55,156 nt of DNA from Acidimicrobiaceae bacterium (GTDB lineage: Bacteria; Actinomycetota; Acidimicrobiia; Acidimicrobiales; RAAP-2). The notes beneath the pieces are model-generated. The model searched no databases. It was not told the origin of the DNA and saw only the letters and a list, made by a program, of their open reading frames with translations. This document shows, piece after piece, positions 23,646-31,139 of the stretch (positions are counted from its first letter, which is position 1; every line of letters starts with the position of its first letter). The position numbers and the translations under genes were made by a program. Location of the stretch: contig DAIDJP010000027.1 of assembly GCA_027451285.1 (NCBI GenBank), forward strand, positions 1-55,156, read 5' to 3'.

Positions 23646-25628
23646 ATGGCCGAGATTGACGTCGTTCTTCCTGACGGATCCCACAAATCCCTGCCAGCGG
23701 GCTCGACGGCGGGCGACGTCGCGGCCGCGATCGGAGCGCGCCTGGCCAAGGACGCTCTGGCAGCGCGCATCGACGGCGTCCTGAGCGATCTCGCAGCCAG
23801 CGTGCCCGACGGCGCCCACGTGGGGATCGTCACGCCCGCGAGCGACGACGGTCGCGAGATCCTGCGCCACTCGAGCGCCCACGTGATGGCCCAGGCCGTC
23901 ACCCGGCTCTGGCCGGGGGCGAAGTACGCGATTGGCCCGGCCATCGAGAACGGCTTCTACTACGACTTCGAACTGCCCGGCGGGGCCCACTTCACCGACG
24001 AGGACCTCGCGCGCATCGAGGCCACGATGCGCGAGATCGTCGCCGAGGACCAGCCCTTCACGCGCCGCGAGATGTCCATCGACGACGGTCTGGCCGTCTT
24101 CGCCGACCAGCCCTTCAAGATCGAGATCATCACCAAGGTCAAAGAGGGGGCCGACGACGACGAGGACCTCGGCGAGGTCTCGGCCGGACCGATCGTGTCG
24201 GTCTACGCCAACTCCGAGGGGTTCGTCGACCTCTGCCGCGGTCCCCACGTGCCCTCGACCAAGCGCCTGGGCCACTTCAAGCTGATGCGCGTCGCCGGTG
24301 CCTACTGGCGCGGCGACGAGAAGCGTCCCCAGCTCCAGCGCGTCTACGGAACGGCGTGGGAGTCGGCCGCGGCCCTCGCCGCGCACCTGCACCAGCTCGA
24401 GGAGGCGGAGAAGCGCGACCACCGCCGCCTGGCGACCGAGCTCGACCTGCTGAGCTTTCCCAGCGAGCTCGGCGGGGGACTCGCCGTGTGGCACCCGCGT
24501 GGGGGCATCGTGCGCAAGCAGATGGAGGACTTCAGCCGGGCGCGCCACTTAGAGGGCGGATATGAATTCGTGGTGACCCCGCACCTGGCCAACGCGCGGC
24601 TCTTTGAGACCTCCGGCCACCTCGGCTTCTACAAAGACGGCATGTACCCGCCCATGGAGATGGACAACGGGACCTACTACATGAAGCCGATGAACTGCCC
24701 GATGCACTGCCTGATCTTTCGCAGCCGGGCCCGCAGCTACCGCGAGCTGCCGCTGCGGCTCTTCGAGCTTGGCACCGTCTATCGCTACGAGCGCGCCGGC
24801 ACCCTGCACGGACTGATGCGCATCCGCGGCTTCACCCAGGACGACAGCCACATCTACTGCACCGAGGAGCAGCTCGAAGGAGAGATCATCTCGCTCCTCG
24901 GCTTCGTGATGGACGTGCTGCGCGCCTTCGGCTTCAGCGAGTTCACGGCGAACCTCTCCACCAAGGACCCCGAGAAGTACGTCGGCAGCGACGAGATCTG
25001 GGAGAAGTCGACCGACGCGCTGCGCGGAGCCCTCGAGCGATTCGGCCTCGAGTACCAGATCAAGAAGGGCGACGCCGCCTTCTACGGGCCCAAGATCGAC
25101 ATCGACGTGCGCGACGCGATCGGGCGGACCTGGCAGCTCTCGACGATCCAGTGCGACTTCAACCACCCCGAGCGCTTCGACCTCGAGTACGTAGGCGCCG
25201 ACAACCAGCGCCACCGGCCGATCATGCTGCACCGCGCGCTCTTTGGCTCGATCGAGCGATTCTTCGGCGTGCTGCTCGAGCACTACGCGGGCAACCTGCC
25301 GACCTGGCTCGCGCCCGAGCAGGTGCGCGTGCTCGGCGTGCGCAACGACCACGACGACTACGCGCGCGAGGTGGCCGCTCACTTGAAGGAGACCGGCGTG
25401 CGCGTCAGCGTCGAGGTGGCCAACGAGCCCCTGGGCGCGCGTATCCGGCGCGCCAAGATGGAGAAGATTCCCTACGTGCTCGTCGTCGGCGACGAAGACG
25501 TGGCGAGCGGCACCCTGGGCGTGAACGCGCGCGGCTCGAACGATCCCTCGCGCGGGGTCAGCCTGGGCGAGTTCACGACGGCGCTGCACGCCGAGATCCT
25601 CGCTCACGGGCGACCCGACGCCGACTGA
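23646..25628 (+). CDS. thrS: Threonine--tRNA ligase
   Basis: Class II ThrRS of 660 residues. Domains in order are TGS (1-62), the editing/second additional domain with HSSAHVMAQA and its DLCRGPHV partner motif, the catalytic core with MKPMNCPMHCLIFRS (zinc Cys) and RYERAGTLHGLMRIRGFTQDD (motif 2), motif 3 with HRALFGSIERFFGVLLEHY, and the anticodon-binding domain. ATG 23646 has GAAGGG upstream. It overlaps the following HIT gene by one base, an arrangement also present in Mycobacterium. I saw no T-box leader in the 16 bases before it. Confidence 0.97.
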   Translation: MAEIDVVLPDGSHKSLPAGSTAGDVAAAIGARLAKDALAARIDGVLSDLAASVPDGAHVGIVTPASDDGREILRHSSAHVMAQAVTRLWPGAKYAIGPAIENGFYYDFELPGGAHFTDEDLARIEATMREIVAEDQPFTRREMSIDDGLAVFADQPFKIEIITKVKEGADDDEDLGEVSAGPIVSVYANSEGFVDLCRGPHVPSTKRLGHFKLMRVAGAYWRGDEKRPQLQRVYGTAWESAAALAAHLHQLEEAEKRDHRRLATELDLLSFPSELGGGLAVWHPRGGIVRKQMEDFSRARHLEGGYEFVVTPHLANARLFETSGHLGFYKDGMYPPMEMDNGTYYMKPMNCPMHCLIFRSRARSYRELPLRLFELGTVYRYERAGTLHGLMRIRGFTQDDSHIYCTEEQLEGEIISLLGFVMDVLRAFGFSEFTANLSTKDPEKYVGSDEIWEKSTDALRGALERFGLEYQIKKGDAAFYGPKIDIDVRDAIGRTWQLSTIQCDFNHPERFDLEYVGADNQRHRPIMLHRALFGSIERFFGVLLEHYAGNLPTWLAPEQVRVLGVRNDHDDYAREVAAHLKETGVRVSVEVANEPLGARIRRAKMEKIPYVLVVGDEDVASGTLGVNARGSNDPSRGVSLGEFTTALHAEILAHGRPDAD

Positions 25629-26122
25629 TGCCCCTCGAACGGTTCTCGGCGGCCTGGCGCGAGCAGTACGTGGGCTCCACTTCGACGCCGAGCGACGGCT
25701 GCGTGTTCTGCACCCTGGCGACCCAGGAGGTCAGCGAGAGCACCGGCGTGCTGTGGCGCTCGTCGCACACCTACGTCGCCCTCAACGCCTTCCCCTACGG
25801 GTCGGGACATCTGCTGATCCTGCCCTACGCGCACGTCGCCGGCCTCGAAGACCTCGACGAGGACTCCTACGCCGACCTCTTTCTCACGTTGCGCCGCGTG
25901 GTGCTCGCCCTGCAGGCGGCCTACGGCGCGGACGGACTGAACATCGGCATGAACCTCGGCCAGGCCGGAGGGGCGGGGATTCCCCAGCATTTGCACGCCC
26001 ACGCGCTCCCGCGTTGGCTGGGCGACACCAATTTCATGACCACGATCGGCGAAACCCGGGTCCTGCCGGAGTCCCTGGAATCGACCTGGCGCAAGGTCCA
26101 CGCCGCGCTGACAGCCCCGTGA
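25628..26122 (+). CDS. HIT domain protein, probable AP4A phosphorylase/hydrolase
   Basis: A 164-residue histidine-triad nucleotide hydrolase/transferase. The triad is in HLHAHALPRW, and CVFCTLA supplies zinc-site cysteines near residue 27-30. The mycobacterial protein in the same position (between thrS and pgsA) is a diadenosine tetraphosphate phosphorylase, so a similar role clearing AP4A, a by-product of aminoacyl-tRNA synthetases, is inferred. The start codon overlaps the thrS stop (TGATG). Confidence 0.9.
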   Translation: MPLERFSAAWREQYVGSTSTPSDGCVFCTLATQEVSESTGVLWRSSHTYVALNAFPYGSGHLLILPYAHVAGLEDLDEDSYADLFLTLRRVVLALQAAYGADGLNIGMNLGQAGGAGIPQHLHAHALPRWLGDTNFMTTIGETRVLPESLESTWRKVHAALTAP

Positions 26123-26138
26123 GAGAGCCCCTGGCCGG

Positions 26139-26144
26139 TAGACT
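26139..26144 (+). promoter_or_regulatory. -10 element upstream of pgsA
   Basis: TAGACT lies 21 bases before the pgsA start, and a GGAGG Shine-Dalgarno stands at 26157-26161. This would start a separate transcript for the pgsA-acyltransferase-pimA set in addition to read-through from thrS. Confidence 0.4.
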
Positions 26145-26165
26145 CGCTGCGAGACCGGAGGCCTG

Positions 26166-26831
26166 ATGTTCGACGGCAGATTCCGCAGGGGAATAGATGC
26201 GACGACCGCTCCGGTGGGGCGCTGGCTCGTGCGCGCCGGTTTCTCCGCTGACGCCCTCACGGCGTCGGGGCTGGTCTTCGCCTTCGTGACCGCCTGGGCG
26301 ATCGCGGTGGGACATCACCACGTGGCGATCCTGCTGTTGACGGCGACGGGCTTTCACGACATGCTCGACGGCGCGGTCGCCAAGGCCTCGCATCGCGCGA
26401 GCCAGCGCGGGAGCTTCTTCGACTCGGTGATCGACCGGGTCTCGGACGCCCTGCTCCTGGGCGGGGCGGCCTACTACCTGACGGCTCATCACCACGGCCA
26501 GCTCGTGTTGTTGCCCTTCGCGATCCTGACGACGACATTCCTGATCTCTTACCAGCGCTCCAAGGCCGAGAGCCTGGGACTGAGCGCCAAGGGCGGTCTG
26601 ATGGAGCGTGCCGAGCGGATGATCCTGCTCGGGGTGGGCCTGCTCGCGACCGCGATCTTCATCCCGGTGCTCTGGCTGATGCTCGTCCTGACCGCGATGA
26701 CCGCCGCCGGCCGGTTCTGGCGCGTGTGGCAGGTGGCGGCTCGACCCGAGCCCGTGCGCAGCCACGCCTATCGCCCCCGCGCCCACAGCGGCCGTCGCCC
26801 GCGTCGACTGACGCGCTCGTCGCGCCACTGA
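26166..26831 (+). CDS. pgsA: CDP-alcohol phosphatidyltransferase, probable phosphatidylinositol phosphate synthase
   Basis: A 221-residue membrane enzyme with about six helices that should transfer a phosphatidyl group from CDP-diacylglycerol to inositol phosphate. The catalytic motif appears as D65-x2-D68-G-x2-A72-K73-x8-G82-x3-D86-x3-D90; the usual Arg of the AR pair is Lys here, a conservative change. The C terminus is basic (RPRAHSGRRPRRLTRSSRH). The neighbouring PIM acyltransferase and PimA genes make PIP synthase, rather than PGP or cardiolipin synthase, the best call. It overlaps the next gene by one base. Confidence 0.88.
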   Translation: MFDGRFRRGIDATTAPVGRWLVRAGFSADALTASGLVFAFVTAWAIAVGHHHVAILLLTATGFHDMLDGAVAKASHRASQRGSFFDSVIDRVSDALLLGGAAYYLTAHHHGQLVLLPFAILTTTFLISYQRSKAESLGLSAKGGLMERAERMILLGVGLLATAIFIPVLWLMLVLTAMTAAGRFWRVWQVAARPEPVRSHAYRPRAHSGRRPRRLTRSSRH

Positions 26832-27703
26832 TGAATCCACGGGTACGCGTCGCCCTCTTTCGGGCCGCGGGAGCGGTGCTCGAAGCCCTGCCCGAGTCGC
26901 TCGATCGCGCCCTGGCGCGCGGGGGCGGACGGATTTTCTACAAGGTGAGTGCCGAGAAGCGGCGCATCGTGGCGGCCAATATGGCGGTCGTCCTGGGCGA
27001 GGGGGCCGACGCCGCGCGCCTCGAGCGTCTCGTCGCCGCCTCCTTTGACAGCTACGCCCAGTACTGGGCCGAGAGTGCGAAGCTGCCGGCGCTCGCCCCC
27101 TCGACAATCTCGTCGCGTTTTTCGATCACCCAGGGCCAGGAGAACCTGGTCGCCGCCGTCGGCGCGGGCAAGGGCGTGGTAGTCGCCCTGCCGCACCTGG
27201 GCAGTTGGGAATGGGGCGGCGCCTTTCTGGCGCGACTGGGCATGCCGATGCTCGCGGTGGCCGAGGTGCTCGATCCGCCCGAACTCTTCGACTGGTTCGC
27301 CGAGAAGCGCCGCCAGATCGGCATTGAGATCGCCCCGCTCGACGAGCGCGCCGGCGCGGTGCTGCTGGGCCGACTGCGCGCGGGGGGGATCGTCGGCCTG
27401 CTCTGTGACCGTGACATCCAGGGCAACGGGGTCGAGGTCGAGTTCTTCGGACGTCGTGTCACCCTGCCCGCCGGTCCGGCGACCCTGGCGCTGCGAACCG
27501 GTGCGGCCCTGGTGGTGGCGGCGTGCTACTCCGGGCCGGGACTCGATCATCACGCAATCGTGCGCGGCCCCCTCGAGATCGCCCGCGAAGGCCGTCTCAG
27601 CGCCGACGTGACCCGGGTGACCCAGATGATCGCCACCGAGCTCGAGGAACTGATCCGGCGCGCGCCGGAGCAGTGGCACGTGCTCGAGGAGCGCTTTACG
27701 TGA
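26831..27703 (+). CDS. Phosphatidylinositol mannoside acyltransferase (LpxL/HtrB family)
   Basis: A 290-residue LpxL/HtrB-like acyltransferase with the catalytic HX4E motif in LPHLGSWEWGG (His122, Glu127) and CDRDIQGNGVEVEFFGR downstream. In mycobacteria the gene at the same place (Rv2611c) acylates the mannose of PIM. Context between pgsA and pimA supports the same reaction here, on the inner leaflet. Start and stop overlap both neighbours (1 and 4 bases), so translation is coupled. No N-terminal signal is obvious, but residues 1-20 could associate with the membrane. Confidence 0.88.
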   Translation: MNPRVRVALFRAAGAVLEALPESLDRALARGGGRIFYKVSAEKRRIVAANMAVVLGEGADAARLERLVAASFDSYAQYWAESAKLPALAPSTISSRFSITQGQENLVAAVGAGKGVVVALPHLGSWEWGGAFLARLGMPMLAVAEVLDPPELFDWFAEKRRQIGIEIAPLDERAGAVLLGRLRAGGIVGLLCDRDIQGNGVEVEFFGRRVTLPAGPATLALRTGAALVVAACYSGPGLDHHAIVRGPLEIAREGRLSADVTRVTQMIATELEELIRRAPEQWHVLEERFT

Positions 27704-28815
27704 GTCGCGTTGCTCTGGTCTCGCCCTACGCCCTCTCGGTGCCGGGCGGGGTCCAAGAGCAGGTCCTCGCGATGAGCCGTGAACTCGCGCGTCGCGGCTA
27801 CGAGGTTCTCGTCGTGGCGCCCGACGCGCACGACCGCGCCACGTACGACACGCCGGCGCGCGTGGTGCGATTCGGCGCGCGGCTCTCCCTGCCGGCCAAC
27901 GGCTCCAAGGCTCCGCTCACCTTGTCGCCGACGGCCGCGATCGCGGCGCGGCGCGACATCGAGGGCTTTCGCCCCGACGTCGTGCACTACCACGAGCCCT
28001 TCGCCCCGCTCATTGGCTGGTCCAGCCTGTGGCGCCACCGGGTCCCCGCCGTCGCCACGCTGCACCGCAGTGGTTCGGGGCCGGCGCTGCGCCTCACCCG
28101 ACCGCTGCTCGCCGTCCTCGCCGAACGTCTCGATGTCGCCGCCGCCGTCTCGCCGGCTGCGGCCGCCACGTGGTCCGCGGCCGCGCCCCTCTCGCCCGTG
28201 GTGCTCTTTAACGGCTTCGAAGCGGAGCGCTTCCGCGCCTTCGCCCGCGAGGTGCCCGACGAGGTGCGAGTGATCTTCGTGGGGCGACTCGAAGAGCGCA
28301 AGGGAGCGGGCGACGTCATCCGCGCGGTCCAGATCCACAACGCGACGCACCCAGCGTCCCCTTGGCGGCTCTCGGTCGTGGGTGACGGCGCCCAGCGCGC
28401 GGAGCTCGAGTCGCTCACGGGCGACGACGAGCGCATCAGCTTTCTCGGCGCGGTCTCCGACGCGCACAAGCGCGACCTTCTGCGCCGTTCGAGCGTGGCG
28501 GTCGCCGCCTCGACCCACGGCGAGAGCTTCGGCCTCGTCGTGCTCGAGCCGATGGCGAGCGAGGTGCCGGTCGTGGCCTCGGACATCGAGGGCTATCGCG
28601 ACGCCGCCGGCGGGCACGCGACGCTCTATCGCGCGGGCGATCCCGCCGCCCTCGCCGAGGCGATCGCTGTTGCGCTGGCCACCGCCACGCCCGAGAGCAT
28701 CGCCGCGGCGAGCGCGCACGCGGCGAACTGGTCGATGTCGCATCTGATGGACCTCTACGAGGGCCTCTACGAGCGAGCTCGGGGTGAATTTACGCGCGTC
28801 CGATCCTCCTATTGA
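27700..28815 (+). CDS. pimA: Phosphatidylinositol alpha-mannosyltransferase PimA
   Basis: A GT4-family GT-B glycosyltransferase of 371 residues that adds the first mannose to phosphatidylinositol from GDP-mannose. It opens with VALVSPYALSVPGGVQEQV (the GGVQ nucleotide-sugar loop typical of PimA), has VVHYHEPFAP, IFVGRLEERKGAGDVI, and the donor-binding STHGESFGLVVLEPMASEVPVVAS. The GTG start overlaps the acyltransferase stop. An insertion sequence lies about 30 bases behind its stop codon; the conserved C-terminal region is intact, so the gene does not look truncated. Confidence 0.92.
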   Translation: MSRVALVSPYALSVPGGVQEQVLAMSRELARRGYEVLVVAPDAHDRATYDTPARVVRFGARLSLPANGSKAPLTLSPTAAIAARRDIEGFRPDVVHYHEPFAPLIGWSSLWRHRVPAVATLHRSGSGPALRLTRPLLAVLAERLDVAAAVSPAAAATWSAAAPLSPVVLFNGFEAERFRAFAREVPDEVRVIFVGRLEERKGAGDVIRAVQIHNATHPASPWRLSVVGDGAQRAELESLTGDDERISFLGAVSDAHKRDLLRRSSVAVAASTHGESFGLVVLEPMASEVPVVASDIEGYRDAAGGHATLYRAGDPAALAEAIAVALATATPESIAAASAHAANWSMSHLMDLYEGLYERARGEFTRVRSSY

Positions 28816-28907
28816 TTGTCAAGTCGGTTGAGACGTGGCGGACAGACCAATCATGAGCCATCTGATGGAGGCAGCCTCTTATGAAGTCACGCCGTCTCAA
28901 GGTCTGG

Positions 28908-28985
28908 GCCGGGTCGGGGAGGGCAGATCGGATTGAAGTCAGCCCGGGGGCGACAGGTAGCCTTTGGGCCACACCCCAACCCGGC
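28908..28985 (-). ncRNA. Structured RNA in the IS right end, candidate bridge RNA segment
   Basis: In transposase-sense orientation, GCCGGGTTGGGG (28985-28974) can pair with CCCCGACCCGGC (28919-28908): 12 consecutive pairs with a single G-U, enclosing 54 bases that contain further GGGC/GCCC pairings. The structure begins 6 bases after the transposase stop. IS1111-type elements are reported to encode their bridge RNA at this end. There is no T-run, so it is not a plain terminator. The RNA identity is an inference from position and folding. Confidence 0.45.
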
Positions 28986-28990
28986 GATCT

Positions 28991-30028
28991 TTAGTCGTGA
29001 GGCAGGTGGTGATAGACCTCACGGGCGACGTAGCGCTTCAGGCATCGAATGACCTCGCGGGTCGAGTGCCCCTCCTTGGTGCGCCGCTCGACGTAGTCGC
29101 GGGTGCGCTGGTCACAGGTCATGCGCACCACCACGACGCGCCACAGCGCACTGTTGGCCTGACGGTCACCACCGCGGTCGAGGCGGTGTCGACTCACCTT
29201 GCCCGAGGACGCCTCCAGCGGCGCGACGCCGCACAGATGTGCGAACGCCGCCTCGGACTTGAGGCGTTCGGGGTTGTCCCCGGCCGCCACGAGAAGAGCT
29301 CCCGCGATGAGAGGGCCCACGCCTTTCAGGCCCCGCAGCGCAGGAGCCGCTTCCTGGGTGAGCGCGTCGATTGCTTCGAGCAGGCCGGCGCGCTCGACGT
29401 CGAGGCGTTCGATTCGCATCGCGAGGCTCTTCAAGACGCACTTGGTCGCCGTGGTGACGTCGCGCACGTGCGGACCGGGCCGCAGCCGAGCGGCGTCTGT
29501 GATCAGCACGGACCCGCGCTGGTGAACGAAACGCTCACGTAGCTCATCGGGTCCGCAGTAGAGGAGGTGGCGAATTTGCACCAGCGCCTTGTTGCGGGCC
29601 TGAGTCGCCGAGCGGTGCGCGACCAGTAGAACCCGGATCGACTCGACCGCGCCGGCGCGGGCCTTGGCGGGCCCCGCGGCCCCCGACAGCGCGGTTCGCG
29701 CTGCGACAATCGCGTCGAGCGTGTCGCTCTTGCCCTGACGACGTCGGATCTGGCGATTGGGCCGCTCGACATCGAGCACCGCAACGCCCTCGTGGGCCAG
29801 ATGACGCGTGAGTCCGGCGCCGTAGGCGCCGGTGCCCTCGATGCCCACGCGAGCGAGCTCGCCGAAGGTGCACAGCCAGGCGTGCAGCTCGCGATATCCC
29901 GAGGCCCGGGTGGCGAAGGTCGCGGTGCCTAGCACCCCGCCGGCTTCATCCACCGCCGCCGCCACATGGACGTCACCGTGGGTATCCACGCCGCCGATGA
30001 CACGACGAGGTGACTCTAAAGTAGTCAT
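28991..30028 (-). CDS. IS110-family DEDD transposase (recombinase)
   Basis: A 345-residue IS110 recombinase, apparently intact. The RuvC-like N-terminal domain has IGGVDTHGDVHVAA (Asp15), VGIEGTGAYG (Glu64) and GKSDTLDAIVAAR (Asp102, Asp105), the DEDD set. The C-terminal Transposase_20 domain has LKGVGPLIAGALLVAAGD and GVAPLEASSGKVSRHR with the candidate nucleophile serines 274/275. In this family the enzyme works with an element-encoded bridge RNA. It starts at ATG 30028 behind GAGAAGGG and, unlike most resident genes, does not use a TANNNT-six-start arrangement. Confidence 0.95.
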   Translation of the reverse strand: MTTLESPRRVIGGVDTHGDVHVAAAVDEAGGVLGTATFATRASGYRELHAWLCTFGELARVGIEGTGAYGAGLTRHLAHEGVAVLDVERPNRQIRRRQGKSDTLDAIVAARTALSGAAGPAKARAGAVESIRVLLVAHRSATQARNKALVQIRHLLYCGPDELRERFVHQRGSVLITDAARLRPGPHVRDVTTATKCVLKSLAMRIERLDVERAGLLEAIDALTQEAAPALRGLKGVGPLIAGALLVAAGDNPERLKSEAAFAHLCGVAPLEASSGKVSRHRLDRGGDRQANSALWRVVVVRMTCDQRTRDYVERRTKEGHSTREVIRCLKRYVAREVYHHLPHD

Positions 30029-30068
30029 GGTCTTCCCTTCTCTCTTAACTGTTCAAGGGTTGACGCGG

Positions 30069-30117
30069 CCGTCCCCGCCAGGTGACGGTAGGGCGTGGCA
30101 GTTGACCCTGCCACGCC
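30069..30117 (-). repeat. Two hairpins in the IS end upstream of the transposase
   Basis: GGCGTGGCAG (30092-30101) and CTGCCACGCC (30108-30117) form a perfect 10-base stem with a 6-base loop. CCGTC (30069-30073) and GACGG (30084-30088) form a second, smaller stem. A third short one is GTCAT/ATGAC at 30153-30168. They lie in the 5' leader of the transposase and could act in the bridge RNA, in limiting transposase translation, or in recombinase binding. Confidence 0.6.
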
Positions 30118-30210
30118 AAATCACCCAACCGGAACGGGACGCGCCGCACCTTGTCATCACGCTATGACGACCGTGAACTTCCTCCCGGTCATCATCGACA
30201 TCATGATTGG

Positions 30211-30216
30211 TAGCCT
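30211..30216 (+). promoter_or_regulatory. -10 element at the IS right boundary, serving the M48-like gene
   Basis: TAGCCT stands six bases before GTG 30223, matching the leaderless pattern of this genome. Its first base is the last base of the IS inverted repeat, so any upstream promoter contacts now come from IS sequence. Confidence 0.5.
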
Positions 30217-30222
30217 GGTGTC

Positions 30223-31116
30223 GTGGCCACCAAGAATCGACCGCGCTCGCGCCGGTCACAGCATCGAGAGGGGACCCCTTACGTGGCCCCCGTGCTCGAC
30301 CCGACCTGGCAGAGCCCCTACGTGCCCTCGGCCGGCGAGCGTCACGCCAACGCGGTGGCCCTGCGCCGCTTCGCGATCCGCCGCAAGATCCCGGCGTCGA
30401 TCACGGTGGGTGTCGCGGTCGTCGTCCTCGTGGCCCTCTTCTCAGTCAGCGTGTGGCTGCCGGTGCTCGCTGTTCTCATCGCCCTCGTCTACGCCTGGGA
30501 CCTGCGTCGCTCGCTGGTAGGTATCGAACGTCAGGGTCAGCACCTGGGCGGCGCCATGCGCGAGATCTTTCGCGTGGCCGGCACGTCGACCGACCGGGCC
30601 CGCCTGGACACGATCATCGAACGGCTGACGGCCACGTTCGGCGTTGACGGCGTCGAAGCCGTCATCGTCGACGACCCCGTCTACAACGCCGCCCTCGTGC
30701 CCAATGGGTCCGGGCTGAACTTCTTCATCACGGTCGCCGCGGTGCACGACTTCGATCTCATCGAGATCGAGGGCGTGGTCGCGCACTGCCTGGCCCGTCA
30801 CCGTCTGGGGCTGCTCGAGCGCCAGAGCGCGGCGGCGCTGGCCAACGTCAGCGACGAGGTCCGCCGCGAGCTCTACAGCCCCGGCAGCGCCTACCGGGCC
30901 GACGAGGTGGCCGCGGCCACGATCCGCTACCCGCTGGGACTCGCCGCGGCGCTACGACGCTGCGCGAACCAGGCCGTGGCGAGCACCTCGTTCTTCGCCG
31001 GGGCGACCTACGCCCAGTGGCACGGGGTCTGGTTCAACCCGGCCTCGGGGCGTGCGACCGACTTCTCGGACCTCGACGACGTGACGGTGCGCGCGGCGGC
31101 CCTCGAAGAGTGGTGA
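30223..31116 (+). CDS. M48-like membrane protein with degenerate zinc motif (pseudopeptidase)
   Basis: A 297-residue protein with two adjacent TM helices (about 58-92) and a cytoplasmic domain that follows the M48 peptidase pattern: the PVYNAALVPNGSGLNFFITVAA strand pair, then LIEIEGVVAHCLARHRLG. M48 enzymes have HELxH at this spot (GVIAHELAH); here it reads H188-C-L-A-R-H193, so the catalytic Glu is Cys and the second zinc His is displaced by one. It should therefore be inactive as a zinc peptidase, or bind metal differently. TAGCCT lies six bases before GTG 30223. It stands next to pdxS, with no clear functional tie. Confidence 0.75.
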   Translation: MATKNRPRSRRSQHREGTPYVAPVLDPTWQSPYVPSAGERHANAVALRRFAIRRKIPASITVGVAVVVLVALFSVSVWLPVLAVLIALVYAWDLRRSLVGIERQGQHLGGAMREIFRVAGTSTDRARLDTIIERLTATFGVDGVEAVIVDDPVYNAALVPNGSGLNFFITVAAVHDFDLIEIEGVVAHCLARHRLGLLERQSAAALANVSDEVRRELYSPGSAYRADEVAAATIRYPLGLAAALRRCANQAVASTSFFAGATYAQWHGVWFNPASGRATDFSDLDDVTVRAAALEEW

Positions 31117-31127
31117 GCAACGCCCGG

Positions 31128-31133
31128 TAAAGT
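31128..31133 (+). promoter_or_regulatory. -10 element of the leaderless pdxS transcript
   Basis: TAAAGT lies exactly six bases before ATG 31140, and there is no Shine-Dalgarno between them. It is one of the clearest leaderless arrangements in the window. Confidence 0.6.
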
Positions 31134-31139
31134 GGGCCT

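Larger units (their letters stand above)
28846..30211 (-). mobile_element. IS110-family insertion sequence, IS1111-like
   Basis: A single transposase gene is bracketed by an 11-base inverted repeat: ACCAATCATGA at 28846-28856 and TCATGATTGGT at 30201-30211. IS1111-type members of the IS110 family carry short subterminal repeats like these, so the true ends may lie several bases outside. No target-site duplication is visible, as expected for this family. The non-coding ends (about 145 bases on the transposase 3' side, 170 on the 5' side) are rich in hairpins. It sits between pimA and the M48-like gene, breaking a run otherwise conserved with mycobacteria. Confidence 0.85.

Noticed and set aside
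28700..28815. Truncation of pimA by the insertion sequence
   Set aside because: The donor-binding region and the C-terminal helix are present and the protein length is normal. The inverted repeat begins 30 bases after the stop codon.
30092..30117. The 10-base perfect hairpin as a transcription terminator
   Set aside because: Neither strand has a T-run after the stem, and it lies in the transposase leader where termination would silence the element.
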